Assembly (NCBI GenBank): GCA_001566295.1 | Contig: KQ964248.1 | Location: forward strand, 1,426,001 to 1,490,000 | DNA length: 64,000 nucleotides | Reading direction: 5' to 3' | From: Microdochium bolleyi | Lineage: Eukaryota; Ascomycota; Sordariomycetes; Xylariales; Microdochiaceae | In this document: positions 36,836-47,646 of the stretch, in pieces | How the letters are laid out: each line of letters opens with the position of its first letter | How positions within the stretch are numbered: the stretch's first letter is position 1 | Notes under the pieces: generated by a model | What the model was told of the DNA's origin: nothing | The model's database searches: none | What the model saw: only the letters and a program-made list of their open reading frames with translations | Position numbers and translations under genes: made by a program

Positions 36836-37627
36836 TCATGCGGCAGCAGCCTTCTCCCTGAGTCCGGTAATGATCAGGTCAACGGCGTCCATGTCCGTCG
36901 CGTCCGTCTTCTCCGCGACGCTCTCGCCCTTGCTCGCGAGCTCCCGGGTCGCCAGGTCCATGGCGGGCTGATAGTTGCGCACGGCCGAGCTGAGCGCGTA
37001 GACGGCCTTCCTGCGGACCTCCTTGGTCTCCTGCTCGCCCTCGGCTGCCTCTCCGGTGGTGGTGACGCCCTCGACGGCCTCCTGATCCCCGCTCCGCGCC
37101 TCCGTCGCCGCGCCGGGCACCCGCTCCCCGAGCGCCATGGCCACGAGCTTCTCCACGCCGCCCAGCGCGAGCAGGCGCTCCTGGCTGGGCTCGTTGTTCT
37201 GCACGGCGGTGCCGACGACCCAGGCGGCCATCAGCCGGATCTGGGGATCGCCGTGGCCGAGCAGCTCCAGCAGCGGGGTCCACAGGCCCATCTTCCCAAG
37301 CAGGTTGGCATTGTCGATCGACTCGATCAGCTGCTCGAGGTTGTCAAAGGCCGTGAGCTTGCTGTCCAGCGTGACCTCCGGGTCCGTCGACGTAATGAGC
37401 TGCATGCTGGCCTGCATCAGCTCCGCGTCCGACGGCCCGCCCATAATGGCCGCGAGCATCTCGGGCGTGAGCTGGGAGGTGTGCGGCTGGGCCGTTGCGT
37501 CCTGGGGCGCGTCGCTGGGAGCAGCGGCCTGGCCATCAGCGCCGGCGGCCGCCGCGGCGTTGGTCTTGGCGGCTGCCTGGGCCTCGATGGACCATTTCAG
37601 GAGGTTGTTGAGGTTCTTGTCTGACAT
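36836..37627 (-). CDS. FES1: Fes1, Hsp70 nucleotide exchange factor
   Basis: Single uninterrupted ORF read leftward, 263 residues. It opens with MSDKNLNNLLKWSIEAQ, the hallmark N terminus of Fes1, followed by an Ala-rich spacer (about 20-48), then LTPEMLAAIMGGPSDAELM and armadillo-like helices: LDNLEQLIESIDNANLLGKMGLWTPLL-type repeat, HGDPQIRLMAAWVVGTAVQNNEPSQ (very strongly conserved in the family) and VRRKAVYALSSAVRNYQPAMD. The segment between repeats (about 170-205) is lengthened with Glu/Thr/Gly, making it longer than typical yeast Fes1 (290) domain spacing but similar in overall size. Role: releases ADP from cytosolic Hsp70 (Ssa) and helps in clearing misfolded proteins. No signal peptide, so cytosolic. 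Divergent from actin across 2 kb. Confidence 0.94.
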   Translation of the reverse strand: MSDKNLNNLLKWSIEAQAAAKTNAAAAAGADGQAAAPSDAPQDATAQPHTSQLTPEMLAAIMGGPSDAELMQASMQLITSTDPEVTLDSKLTAFDNLEQLIESIDNANLLGKMGLWTPLLELLGHGDPQIRLMAAWVVGTAVQNNEPSQERLLALGGVEKLVAMALGERVPGAATEARSGDQEAVEGVTTTGEAAEGEQETKEVRRKAVYALSSAVRNYQPAMDLATRELASKGESVAEKTDATDMDAVDLIITGLREKAAAA

Positions 37628-39665
37628 GATGCTGGTATTTGGGTGTGTGTCGTTTCCGCTGGGTATTTTGGGCTTGTTCCGCGTGGCTTTGCGGGCGGTC
37701 GTTGTGACAAAGTAGATTTTTGATACGGCGGCGGGACCCTTGATAATAGCTAAACCCCGGTGACGTCGGAGGGGCTAATGTCGAGGGGATTGAACAGTCC
37801 AGAAGCAACCAGGTGACAAGAAGTGTTGTCTGTGTTGTAACTGGAGGGTTCTCTATGTCGCAGACCAATGAAGCACGATTATTTGCCCAAGATTGAGCAC
37901 CAATGAGTACTGTTGGCTGTTTTTGCTCTTATTCACATTCAATATCAGGTCTATTACTACCCTTGAGAGTTTTCGACAGCTTCGGGAAGCATCGAGAAGC
38001 AGACTGAACATTCCGCACTATCACAAATCGTGATAAGCCTCTCTGGGTCTAGTGCACAATCACGTGGGGCTTATCGGAGCTGCTGTATTGCGTCGTGTGG
38101 CAAGCTGCTCGCCCACAAAATTGTGGCCGTTGATCTGTTGAAGAAGCTGCTGCTGTTCAAGCAGCTCAGGATGCTTCGGGCTGCAAGTCTGACCCTGTGA
38201 CTATCTATAGGTTCCCCCCAGAGATGCAAATGAATGTGCGATGATATAGGCGTATTTGAATGCACTTCACTGTGCTCGCATTGGACTCTTTTAAGGTTCC
38301 TCTTGAAGCGCGGACACTTTGATGCGCATCTCGACGCAACAATGCCTGCGCTGGTCAAAAAAGCGAACGAGCCCCACCTGCTCTGCCCCTCCCTTCAACC
38401 CCGCCATTCCGCTTCTAGGCCTGGAGCTTGGGTGCAAAAAGTTGCAGGGGGTTGGCTGACAGCTGGAGATCACCAGAGCGGTGTGCTTCAAAACAGAGCA
38501 GCCCAAGAACTCTTGTGCGTCACGATTGGAAGCTGCCGAGGCCCCTTTTCTGCCCGACTGAAGCTGCTGGCAACTCTGGGGATGCTCAGGTCGCTATCTG
38601 GCGAAATCCTAATGGGCCGTTCTCTCTCTACCTTAGCCTCAAGAAAAAGCTGGAGCGCACTAGCTTCCATGTGAGGGGAATAGCTTCCCCTGATGCTGAC
38701 GAGAGTTATCCCGGCGGCTGGGGGCATATCACGACCTCTGACCAAGGCCCCAGGAATGCCATTGCAAGAACGAATGGACATGTTGCCGACCCGATTGGCC
38801 AAGGTCTGACCTTCGACCAGCCTCAACGAGGAATCTAGAAGCTGGTGAGGACGTGCTGTGATTAGTGCAAAGGCGTCGTGGAAGCTCCGGGCCATGCCAC
38901 GACTCCGAAGCACATACGTAACATGCATGCCTCCCTCAGCCACAATCCGCAAAGGTTGCCAGAGTGAGGGTAAGGTGAGCGGCCAGTGCTCGGAGCGGCG
39001 GCGTTGGCCGGCGCTGGCGACCTTGGCAGCTGTCGTCATTGCCGTAAGCTCTCCCAGGCAGCCCAATTGTTGCGGGCTGTATCAAGAACCGTGGGGCGGG
39101 CGGCACGTAAGGCGGATGACGACGCAGCCGCCGCGGTGAAAGCGACTGCCTGCCACTGGGGACGATGCCATCGACAGCTGCCTGCCAGCCATAGCTCGCA
39201 GGGAGCCTGGCGATGGGGAGTCGATCGTGAGCGAGACGGCTCGAAGTGGGAAAGGGGGCTAGGTTACCCAGCAGTCTGGAGCTTTTGCCTTGTCGATTCC
39301 CTGCCCGATGCCTGGCCCCGCCCGCCGCCTGCCGGTGCTTGCCTGCGGTTCGCTCCTGCCCACCCGGCCACCGCCTTCTCCTGCGACGGGCCACTTGCAG
39401 GCGTGCGTGCCCAGCTGCCCGCCCGCCTCCTCCCACTTGAGCAGGCCTCCTCACTCCTATTTCCTGCTATCTGCCCAAGCCCTTTCGAGGTCTCCTTTAA
39501 AGCAACCTCCTCCACCATCCCCCCATAACACCTGTCCCCTTCTTTGCCTGTGCGCCAAAGAAGACATCGCCTCGCCGCCGGTTCGCGTGTGAGCATCAAT
39601 TCGCTTCTCTTCTCTCGTCTTAATTTCTCCGTCTTCATCCGTCCTCGTCGACGTAATCAGTCACA
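37628..39665. promoter_or_regulatory. Divergent intergenic region with actin promoter
   Basis: 2.0 kb between the starts of fes1 (-) and actin (+). The right end (about 39290-39660) is strongly pyrimidine-rich with repeated CCTCC/TCTTCTC, typical of promoters and leaders of highly expressed fungal genes. The rest shows no conserved ORF. GAANNTTC-like heat-shock elements were looked for near the fes1 start (37900-38000 has TTCGGGAAGC and ATCGAGAAGC) but I cannot call them firmly. Confidence 0.5.
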
Positions 39666-41321
39666 ATGGAAGGTATGATGCTCTCCCGCCCACCCGACCG
39701 CCCTCCCGTTCCCTTCAGCCTCCTCTCCTCTCCCCTCACGTCATGGCTGCTCTCGTAGCTAGTCACGCTTGTGCGCCCGATCTCCCGTCCATCATCCATC
39801 GTCCATCAGATCATGGCGAGTTGTGCTGCGAACATTGACTGACATGGTCCTTCATCACGAACAGAGGAAGTCGCTGCTCTCGTCATCGACAATGGGTAAG
39901 CTAGCCACCACCCCCTCCTTGTCGCTCCGACGTCTCTGCCCACACGAGGCACTGGAAGCTCCTGCGCTTGATAGCCTCGAGCGATCCGCATCCATCCTCA
40001 ACTTCGACAGACTTGCGACAGTCTCGGAGCGAGTGGGCTAGGGAAACACAAATGACTTTGCTTGAAGATATGGAAATGCTGACGTATCCACCAGTTCGGG
40101 TATGTGCAAGGCCGGTTTCGCCGGTGACGATGCTCCCCGTGCCGTCTTCCCGTCCATCGTCGGTCGCCCCCGTCACCATGGGTAAGTCCAATTCTCGATG
40201 CTTGCTCACAGCATCTTACGCCGCCACTATGTTTCAGCTCTAACTGCGATGCAGTATCATGATCGGTATGGGCCAGAAGGACTCGTACGTTGGTGATGAG
40301 GCTCAGTCCAAGCGTGGTATCCTCACCCTGCGCTACCCCATCGAGCACGGTGTCGTCACCAACTGGGACGACATGGAGAAGATTTGGCACCACACCTTCT
40401 ACAACGAGCTGCGTGTCGCTCCCGAGGAGCACCCCGTCCTGCTCACTGAGGCCCCCATCAACCCCAAGTCCAACCGTGAGAAGATGACCCAGATCGTCTT
40501 CGAGACCTTCAACGCCCCCGCCTTCTACGTCTCCATCCAGGCCGTCCTGTCCCTGTACGCCTCCGGTCGTACCACCGGTATCGTCCTCGACTCCGGTGAT
40601 GGTGTCACCCACGTTGTCCCTATCTACGAGGGTTTCGCTCTCCCCCACGCCATTGCCCGTGTCGACATGGCTGGCCGTGACTTGACCGACTACCTCATGA
40701 AGATCCTCACCGAGCGTGGTTACTCCTTCTCCACCACCGCCGAGCGTGAAATCGTTCGCGACATCAAGGAGAAGCTCTGCTACGTCGCCCTCGACTTCGA
40801 GCAGGAGATCCAGACCGCCGCCCAGAGCTCCAGCCTCGAGAAGTCCTACGAGCTTCCCGACGGACAGGTCATCACCATCGGCAACGAGCGTTTCCGTGCC
40901 CCCGAGGCTCTGTTCCAGCCTTCCGTCCTTGGTCTTGAGAGCGGTGGTATCCACGTCACCACCTTCAACTCCGTCATGAAGTGCGATGTCGATGTCCGTA
41001 AGGACCTGTACGGCAACATTGTCATGGTGAGTAGAACTGAATCTCCTATGGTCCACGACCGGGACTCGATGCTGACTCTTGCCCAAACAGTCTGGTGGTA
41101 CCACCATGTACCCCGGTCTCTCCGACCGTATGCAGAAGGAGATTACTGCTCTTGCTCCCTCCTCGATGAAGGTCAAGATCATTGCTCCCCCGGAGCGCAA
41201 GTACTCCGTCTGGATCGGTGGTTCCATTCTCGCCTCCCTGTCGACCTTCCAGCAGATGTGGATCTCGAAGCAGGAGTACGACGAGAGCGGTCCTTCCATT
41301 GTCCACCGCAAGTGCTTCTAA
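39666..41321 (+). CDS. ACT1: Actin
   Basis: Five exons: 39666-39672, 39866-39896, 40095-40181, 40255-41026 and 41091-41321; introns of 193, 198, 73 and 64 nt. The product has exactly 375 residues, the canonical length. The start [33 protein letters not shown] is spread across the three short 5' exons. Core motifs are intact: RPRHHGIMIGMGQKD, DSGDGVTHVVPIYEG (nucleotide-binding loop), and the ending STFQQMWISKQEYDESGPSIVHRKCF. Role: the single conventional actin for cytokinesis, endocytosis and hyphal growth. The crowding of introns at the 5' end with a 7-nt first exon is the usual pattern for this gene in filamentous ascomycetes. Codons end overwhelmingly in C, as expected for a very highly expressed gene; this also leaves a long spurious ORF on the opposite strand. 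Confidence 0.99.
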
Positions 41322-41713
41322 GCTCCTGCAGCGACTATGGCGAGCGATACCGTTTATCACGCCCGCCTGACGAATGCACCGAGGTTCAGGAATACGACCC
41401 GAGTCACGACCGGCTTGGGGACTGTGCCTGCATACTGTTCAGAACTTTCGATTTGAAAAAAGTTGTGAGATTGGCGGCAAGAGTTGGGATTCGGTTTCTC
41501 GTGGGGAAAGAGGGCATGCGAAGTGCTGAGCTTAGCCTACAGTTTCCGTTGTCGGGATGGAGTAGACAAACCACACAAAGAAATGTTGATCATACACTAT
41601 TTGGTTTCCCACTGCAGTGTTTGTGACTTGGCGTGTGAGATACGGTGAAACATGGCTTGTCATTCATGTTCCTCATCATGCACCGGAATGGCTTGTTTGC
41701 AATGTTGCATGTG
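41322..41713. other. Convergent intergenic region, actin / mitochondrial rescue factor
   Basis: 392 bases holding two 3' UTRs; nothing else recognised. Confidence 0.5.
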
Positions 41714-42680
41714 CTATGATCCCGCCGGCTCCCCTGTTTTCATTGGTGCGTCACTCGAGACTTGACCCCTGCCGGCAAGATCACTCCTGCCTGCAGTATC
41801 TAGTGCTGTTGTTGGGCGCGCACTGCTGCTGGCAGTGGAAGCAACTGCATCATGCACAGCATCCGCCTCCTGCCCGTGCCCCTTACCCTCCTCTGCCTCC
41901 TGTCCCTCTTCTGCGAGCTTGCGATACTTGCGCCGGGACTTTTTGGCGGAGCTGGCCTTCTTCTTGGCCTTGTGGCTGCCCACGATGGCGGCGCGGCTCT
42001 GGTCACCGTTTGCGAGGGCGTCGAGCTTGTCGGCGAGGAGCTGCCTCGCGATGGTGCGATTCTGGCTGCGCGAGCGGGTGGCCTGGGATTTCACGACTAT
42101 GCCCGTGGGCTTGTGGAGGAGCTGGACTGCGGAGCTTGTCTTGTTCTGTTGTTTTCGTTCGTGGTCACTTTGTTAGCAGCTTTGTTGGCAGGGCATAGAA
42201 AGAGAACGGTGGGGCCGGATGTGTCTGTATGGAAAGAGTGGTGCATGGAAAGGGGAGAGACGAGGGACAAGGGAAACGTACAATCTTCTGGCCGCCCGGA
42301 CCACTTCCCTTGAGGAAGTTCTCCTCGAACTCGTCGTCTGGTGGTGGTTTGGGGCGCTGGGGCATCTGCTTCCGCAGGACGGGCGTGTGGCGGAACGGGC
42401 CTAAGCTCGACGTCGTCGCAGCCGAGCAGGAGATGGGCGGGGAGGAAGGTCTCTGGGGAGCAGGAGCGTGGGTTTGTATCCTGTCGTGGGCGCTGGACCG
42501 TGGGGAGCAGGAGGAGCTGTGTCTTCGTTGTGTGCTCTGTGGTATAGACCGCCCGCATGACGTTGATGTGATGACCAGTCTCGATCTGCGTGCTGCGAGG
42601 AGCCGCAGAGGCCTCTGGTTCTGGTGCGCGATGCGGATGACAAGCGTGCTCGGCTGGAGCCGCATGGGAAGTGCCCTCAT
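41714..42680 (-). CDS. Mitochondrial GGQ (RF-1 domain) release/rescue factor
   Basis: Two exons read leftward, 42680-42282 and 42145-41714, with a 136-nt intron (GTACGT donor, AACAG acceptor, phase 0); 276 residues. The N terminus is rich in Arg, Ser and Leu without acidic residues, a mitochondrial presequence. The RF-1 catalytic loop reads GSGPGGQKINKTSSAVQLLH with the GGQ tripeptide at residues 129-131, followed by KPTGIVVKSQATRSRSQNR and a basic helix (KAKKKASSAKKSRRKYRK). There is no codon-recognition domain. This is the layout of yeast Rso55 and human MTRFR (C12orf65), which hydrolyse peptidyl-tRNA on stalled mitochondrial ribosomes. The intron cuts two residues after GGQ. The acidic, Ala/Ser-rich tail from about 214 is an extension beyond the family core. 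Divergent from the neighbouring small-subunit gene across 608 bases. Confidence 0.92.
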
Positions 42681-43288
42681 GCTGGCGGGACCTGGATGAG
42701 TCGTGCTTGGAGGATTGCGGTGTTGGAGGAACTGTATATAGTCGTGTATGGCTCTGAACGAATGGTCTGAGGGCTAGGCTGGCTGGTTGACTATCGGGTA
42801 TTTCGAATGGTCGCTGTTCAAAATGCAAGTCTTCAAGACTCGGCTTGATGCATCTTGCACCATCGTCATAGTGGTTGCGCACCTTGGATAGCTTGTGATT
42901 GGCTGAAGGGCCAGGGCTGACCATGGAGCCAATTCCGCGGGAAGGGGCAGCCGGGCCAGGGGTCTGTGGCATTTCGGTGGCTGCCTCTCTCCGCCAAAAC
43001 GTCCCCTATTATCCGTGGCGCTCTGTTTGGCAACTTCTCGACCTCCTACAATCCCATCGACGCGTGCTTCTTTGACAGCCTCTAGCGAACCAATCCATCT
43101 CGATTCTGCCGAACAGAAGACACGGAATCTCATCCATCTCCAGATCCGAGCCTCCCCGTCTCGAGACTTTCGCCCGGGAACACCCGCGACACGACGCCTG
43201 CACTTGCACATCTAGATCAGGCCCACGAATCTGCAACCTCGCCATACCCGCACTCGACTACGGAGCCTCGTTCTCCATCTTCGCAAGC
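42681..43288. promoter_or_regulatory. Shared divergent promoter region, rescue factor / ssSPT
   Basis: 608 bases between start codons pointing apart. CT-rich sequence directly upstream of 43289 suits the + gene's leader. No named operator seen. Confidence 0.5.
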
Positions 43289-43800
43289 ATGGAGTACCGC
43301 ACGCCCACGGACGAGAACGCCCCCGCGATCCAGCGCTTTGGCAAGTGGCTGCGGCTCAAGCAGTACCAGATCGAGGTCACATTTGGCGTGTACATGTTCA
43401 CGCCCGTCGAGAAGTCGGTCTTCTGTACGTTCACGTCTCCTTTGAATCCAGACAATGCCCTGGGAGTCCCCCAGGATTCTTACCACGGGGGATTTCTCAA
43501 GACAAAAAATGCCTTAGCTAATCACATGGCTCTTGATCTTGCACAGGGTCCGTTGTCTTTCTCTTCAGCAGCCTCACCCTGCTCGCCTGCGTCCTCTACA
43601 TGCCCCAGCACATCGTCTTCATCTCCAACCGCGCCTGGTTCTATGTTAATGGCTACGCCGGCGACCAAATCTCTTCTTCCGCGACCACTGGGGCAGGTCT
43701 CGTGACCGGGCTGGACAAGGAGAGCATTGCGCTGTCAGTGAGCTCCCTGGGATCTTCTGCGACGGCGGCCACGACTGCAGGCCTCGTCCGGGAACTATGA
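43289..43800 (+). CDS. Small regulatory subunit of serine palmitoyltransferase (ssSPT-like)
   Basis: Two exons, 43289-43424 and 43547-43800, with a 122-nt intron (GTACGT donor, GCTAAT branch site near 43516, CACAG acceptor, phase 1, rebuilding Trp46); 129 residues. The core reads KQYQIEVTFGVYMFTPVEKSVFW, then a hydrophobic span SVVFLFSSLTLLACVLYM and PQHIVFISNRAWFYVNG. Human SPTSSA has the same order: an aromatic YxY stretch, YMLxPWE, one membrane segment and MPQHI. Known role of that family: small single-pass ER proteins that bind and greatly stimulate the Lcb1/Lcb2 heterodimer in the first step of sphingolipid synthesis. The tail after about residue 75 is Ser/Ala/Thr-rich and probably luminal or cytosolic disorder. 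A gene this short and split by an intron is easily missed. Assignment rests on motif order, not on a search. Confidence 0.82.
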
Positions 43801-44401
43801 GCGGCTTGTAGGCATAAGCCAGCGCTGTCTGGTGTGGTCGCATGGCAGGGGAAAGCATATAGGAGTAAGGCAGACCGGAGCCAGTGGGCTGTAATGTTTA
43901 ATGAGTAGGCGCACTTGGCGACCAGACTTCATGGATTGCAGGAGAAACGCGCATTCTTGACTGTTCCGCGGCAGATTTTGAGGTGCCTGGTCGAGAAAGG
44001 AGTCGACGTGCCCCCTGTCGCCGCCGACCTTTTTATTGTACACGGTCAACAAGCTGGAAGACTTTCTGGCTTGCAAGATTGTCACCCCGAAAGCGTGGAC
44101 GCAATAAATCTTTTAGATAGAGACGGAGACGAGGACCGAAAAGGCGTTACGAGGAGTTGTCATGGATATAGATCTTTTGGCTTTGCATTGACTAACACAT
44201 TACATCACGGTACAAAGATCAAGAACGTCGCGCACATCTCGTTGGTCCAGTGGACGATATACCGGCGCACAAGAGCAACCATGATATACAGTGATGCTCG
44301 CACACAGACCTGGTCTGTCCGCGCTTGTCTATTGGTCTTTGGTGGTCCATCACTCGGGGTATACTGATCTCCAACTACCTGCGAGATAACAGCAGGGACG
44401 A
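43801..44401. other. Convergent intergenic region, ssSPT / ELP2
   Basis: 601 bases holding two 3' UTRs. No other feature recognised. Confidence 0.5.
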
Positions 44402-47400
44402 CTACCGGAACGAGTATATCCTCAGCGACCCATCGTCGCCTGCAACAGCAAGCTCAGTCCTCTTCTCCACCCCTTCTTCTATTCCTTCACCTCCTCCTTC
44501 TTCTCCCGCACGTGCCGGCGACGGCCGCCACGAGAGCTGCAGCACCGCCTTGGGGAGACACAAGTCCGCCGGAATCGCCATGCTCGACACGACGCCCAAG
44601 CTGGCGCTGTCGATGCGGTGGATGGTGATCCTGCCGGCCTCGGTGCCAACGGCAAGGACGAATGTCGAGGCGGACGCGGAGGACGCGGAGGCGCGGCTCG
44701 GGTGCGGAAGGAAATCGATCGCGGTGACGGGGTGGGTTTCTGAGATCGATCCCGCGAGGACGATCTCGTTGCTTGTGCTGGTGTTCTCGACTGCCGTGGA
44801 CTCGGTCGGTGGAGATGAGAGGGATACAGAGGAGGAGGATGGCGGCGAGGTCTGGTGCCAGAGCTTGACCTGCTTGTCGCGGCCGGCCGTGGCAAAGACA
44901 AGACGCTGGCCAGTCCCTGAGCTTCCCGATGGCGGCGCCCACGCGGCGTCGAGGATCATGCGCGTGTGGCCCTTGGGGTTCGTCTGCTTCAGCCTGAACG
45001 CTCCCTCGGCGGCTGCAGATTCCTGCCGTCCAGCACTACTGCTGCCGCCGTCATCATCGACCCGCTCAAACACCGCCCACGCCCGGTCCCTGCCGACGCT
45101 CAGGAGGTGCCGATCGTCCCCGGACCAGCGCAGCCTCGTGGCGGTCAGCGTGTGCGCCGCGAGCGGGGGGCGCACCTCGGTCCACCTCTCCGTCTCGAAG
45201 AGCCTGATGACGGCGTGGTTGAGCGAGCTCGCGCGGCACGCGCTGGCCACGAGCCGCCCGTCGTGGCTCGCGGCCAGGCACGAGATCTCGTAGCCGTGGC
45301 CGTACAGCTTCTCGACCTCGGGCCACAGGGTGTGCCGGCTCAGCGTGTCCTCGAAAGGTGGGTGCGCGACGGCCGATGGGGACAGGTGCGACTTGCGCAC
45401 CGTCGTTCCCGGGTCGAGGGCGTCGCGGTCGGCGTTGTGCGGGTCCGTGGAGGCCGGGTCGAGCTCCACGTCGTCGTCGATGGCCTCGATGGCTTTGTTG
45501 GACAGGCCGAGGACGGGCATGTTGGCGGCGTCGGGGAGGATGATGTTGCTGCCGCTGCCGTTGTTCCCGGGGCTCACGACGATCCCGCTGAGCCCCTCGA
45601 GAAGGTTCGCCACGGCCCTCGGCTCGCTGAAGACGCGCATGAGCTTCTCGTCAGCCCCGGACACGAACGATGTCGCGCCGAGTGTGTCGATGCAGTTGAG
45701 GTCGTACCCGTGGATCTGCGGCCGCGACATCTCGTGCCACGTCTGCTCCTGCTTCTGCTGCTCTTCCTCCTCAGCTTCCACCCCGTCGTCGTTGTTGTTG
45801 CTCTTCTTCTTCTCAGTCTTCCCCCGCTTCCACGCAGCGTGCAACCGCGTGGTCTGGTCCAGACTCGTCGAAAGCAGGTAATCACCGTTCTTGGCCCAGG
45901 CGATGCCCGTGACGGCCCGGGTGTGCCCGCTGATGCCAACCTGCGGCAGCCACTGGCCCTCGTCCTCGTCCCCATCCTGCTCACCAACCTTGTAGTCCCA
46001 CACCCGCCATGAGCCCGTCCGGCCCAGGCACGCCACCGAGTTGCCGTCCACGGACCACAGTCCCGTCCAGAACCCGCCTGTGCTGCCCGTCGCCGTCGTC
46101 GCGCCCTTCTCCCTGCTGATCTCGCCCAGACGCACCGAGGACAGCCAGATGCCCGACGTGGGGTCGGCCTCCCATATCGTGAGCGTGTTGTCCGCCGATG
46201 TGGACAGGAGCTGCAGTCGTGCCGCGGCCGTCCCTGTGCTGTTGTCCTCGGCGGCGGCGGCAGCCGCAGTAGGCGCCCGCCGACGGACAAACCACTTCGC
46301 GCTGTAGATCCAGTCGTCGTGGCCTAGTAGCAGCGCCTCGAACGTGACGCTATACTCCTCCGCCCCTGGCCCGGCGCTCAGGTGGTGCGCCTTGTTCGAC
46401 GGCGACCTGCCAGGCAGGTACGCGCCCAGCGACGGGTCGTTGCCCTCGCTTCTGCCCTGGGGTAGTTCCCTGCCCTGGTGGAAGCGCCACAAGCGGATGT
46501 ACTTGTCCTGGCTGGCTGAGGCGAGCAGCAGGTCGCCGTGGCTGTCCTGAGGATCCCGCACAAAGTCAAGGGATCTGATCCACCCTTCGTGGCCGGACAG
46601 GGTGGCCTGGTGCTTGAACTCGGCCACCCCCAAGTTCTCCCGGGCGGACTCGGCGACAAACAATTGGATCGTGTCTCTCGTGCCGGCGGCCGCCAGGATG
46701 AGCGGGCTGTTGCCATCAGTGTCGTCGAGCCTGCTCAGTGCCACGGCCAAGGGGAAGAACTTGGGCGCCGGCTTGATCGTCTGGACCACGCGCGACTCAG
46801 CCCCGTCAAAGGTCCATATCTTGATGGTCGCGTCTGCAGCTCCAGTCGCGAATATCCTCCTGCCGCTCGATGGCGAAGACGTAGTAGTAGTAGTAGTGCC
46901 GGAGTTGCTCAGAGTGGCAATGCAGTTGATGGGCGCGGTATGGCTCTGCGTTGTCTGTATGCACTGAGCTTTTGTCTGGATGCTGCCACCAGGCGACCTG
47001 CTGAGAGACCATATCTTGAGGGCCTTGTCGTCTGATCCTGTGAGCAGGTATGAGACTCCCTCCTCGTCCTCTGCTGCTCGAGGAAGGAATTTGACTGCTT
47101 TGACAACCTCGGTGTGGCCGGAGAGTAGTGCTGTGATGCCCTTGTTGGGAGGATCCTGGGAGTAGGGCATCGTCAGTAATTCAATCTCATATACTTCAGC
47201 GGTCTTGAGTTCCCCCGATTTCTCATGCATTTGTCCACATGACCTCCCAAAGATGCATACTGTTTAGTCGAATCGCACGAACTCAAACAGCCAACCCAGG
47301 ATGAGCCCTCTCCAGAAAGAACCAGTAAAAAAGACAACCACGGCAAGAATCATATTGAAGGAAAAGAAAAGACGAATTCACTCACCCTCGGCTGCCACAG

Positions 47401-47646
47401 CGCAACATTCGAATCCGCACCGAAAGCCACGATCCCGTCCTCGCCCCAGTCCGCAACAGCGGTCTGCCTGTTTGCCCCAGCGGCAAGGTATTCGACCTCT
47501 ACCGCCGCAGCTGGTGCTGACGAGCCGCCGGCTACTACTGCTGCTGCTTGCGGATTTGGTTCCGTGGCGGCACTTCTATCACCGTCGCCATCGGCTCCGC
47601 TCTGGGGCAGGGCATGTATCGGTATTGTCGTCGTCGTCGCCGCCAT
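44402..47646 (-). CDS. ELP2: Elongator complex subunit 2 (Elp2), WD-repeat protein
   Basis: Two exons read leftward, 47646-47386 and 47155-44402, with a 230-nt intron (GTGAGT donor, CCCAG acceptor, phase 0); 1004 residues. A low-complexity N terminus leads into VEYLAAGANRQTAVADW and SNVALWQPR, then after the intron GHTEVVKAVKFLP. About a dozen WD repeats are visible, each with a GH pair and a WD-like end: DDKALKIWS, DATIKIWTF, DKYIRLWRF, DNTLTIWE, DQTTRLHA, DEKLMRVF, HAVIRLFE, DKQVKLW, RITIHRI and a final DGSLRIYSF. That fits the two seven-bladed propellers known for Elp2. Role: scaffold subunit of the Elp123 subcomplex, needed for 5-carbonylmethyl modification of wobble uridine in tRNA. The protein is longer than yeast Elp2 (788) because of Ser/Gly/Glu-rich loops. 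The first ATG is at 47646; the frame stays open farther upstream but only with GTG. Confidence 0.95.

Noticed and set aside
39998..41311. 437-codon ORF on the - strand opposite actin
   Set aside because: A shadow of actin's extreme C-ending codon bias, which avoids stops in the antisense frame; it spans actin introns without regard to splice sites and resembles nothing.
44966..46012. 348-codon ORF on the + strand opposite ELP2
   Set aside because: Antisense shadow of a GC-rich coding exon; the - strand frame carries clear WD repeats.
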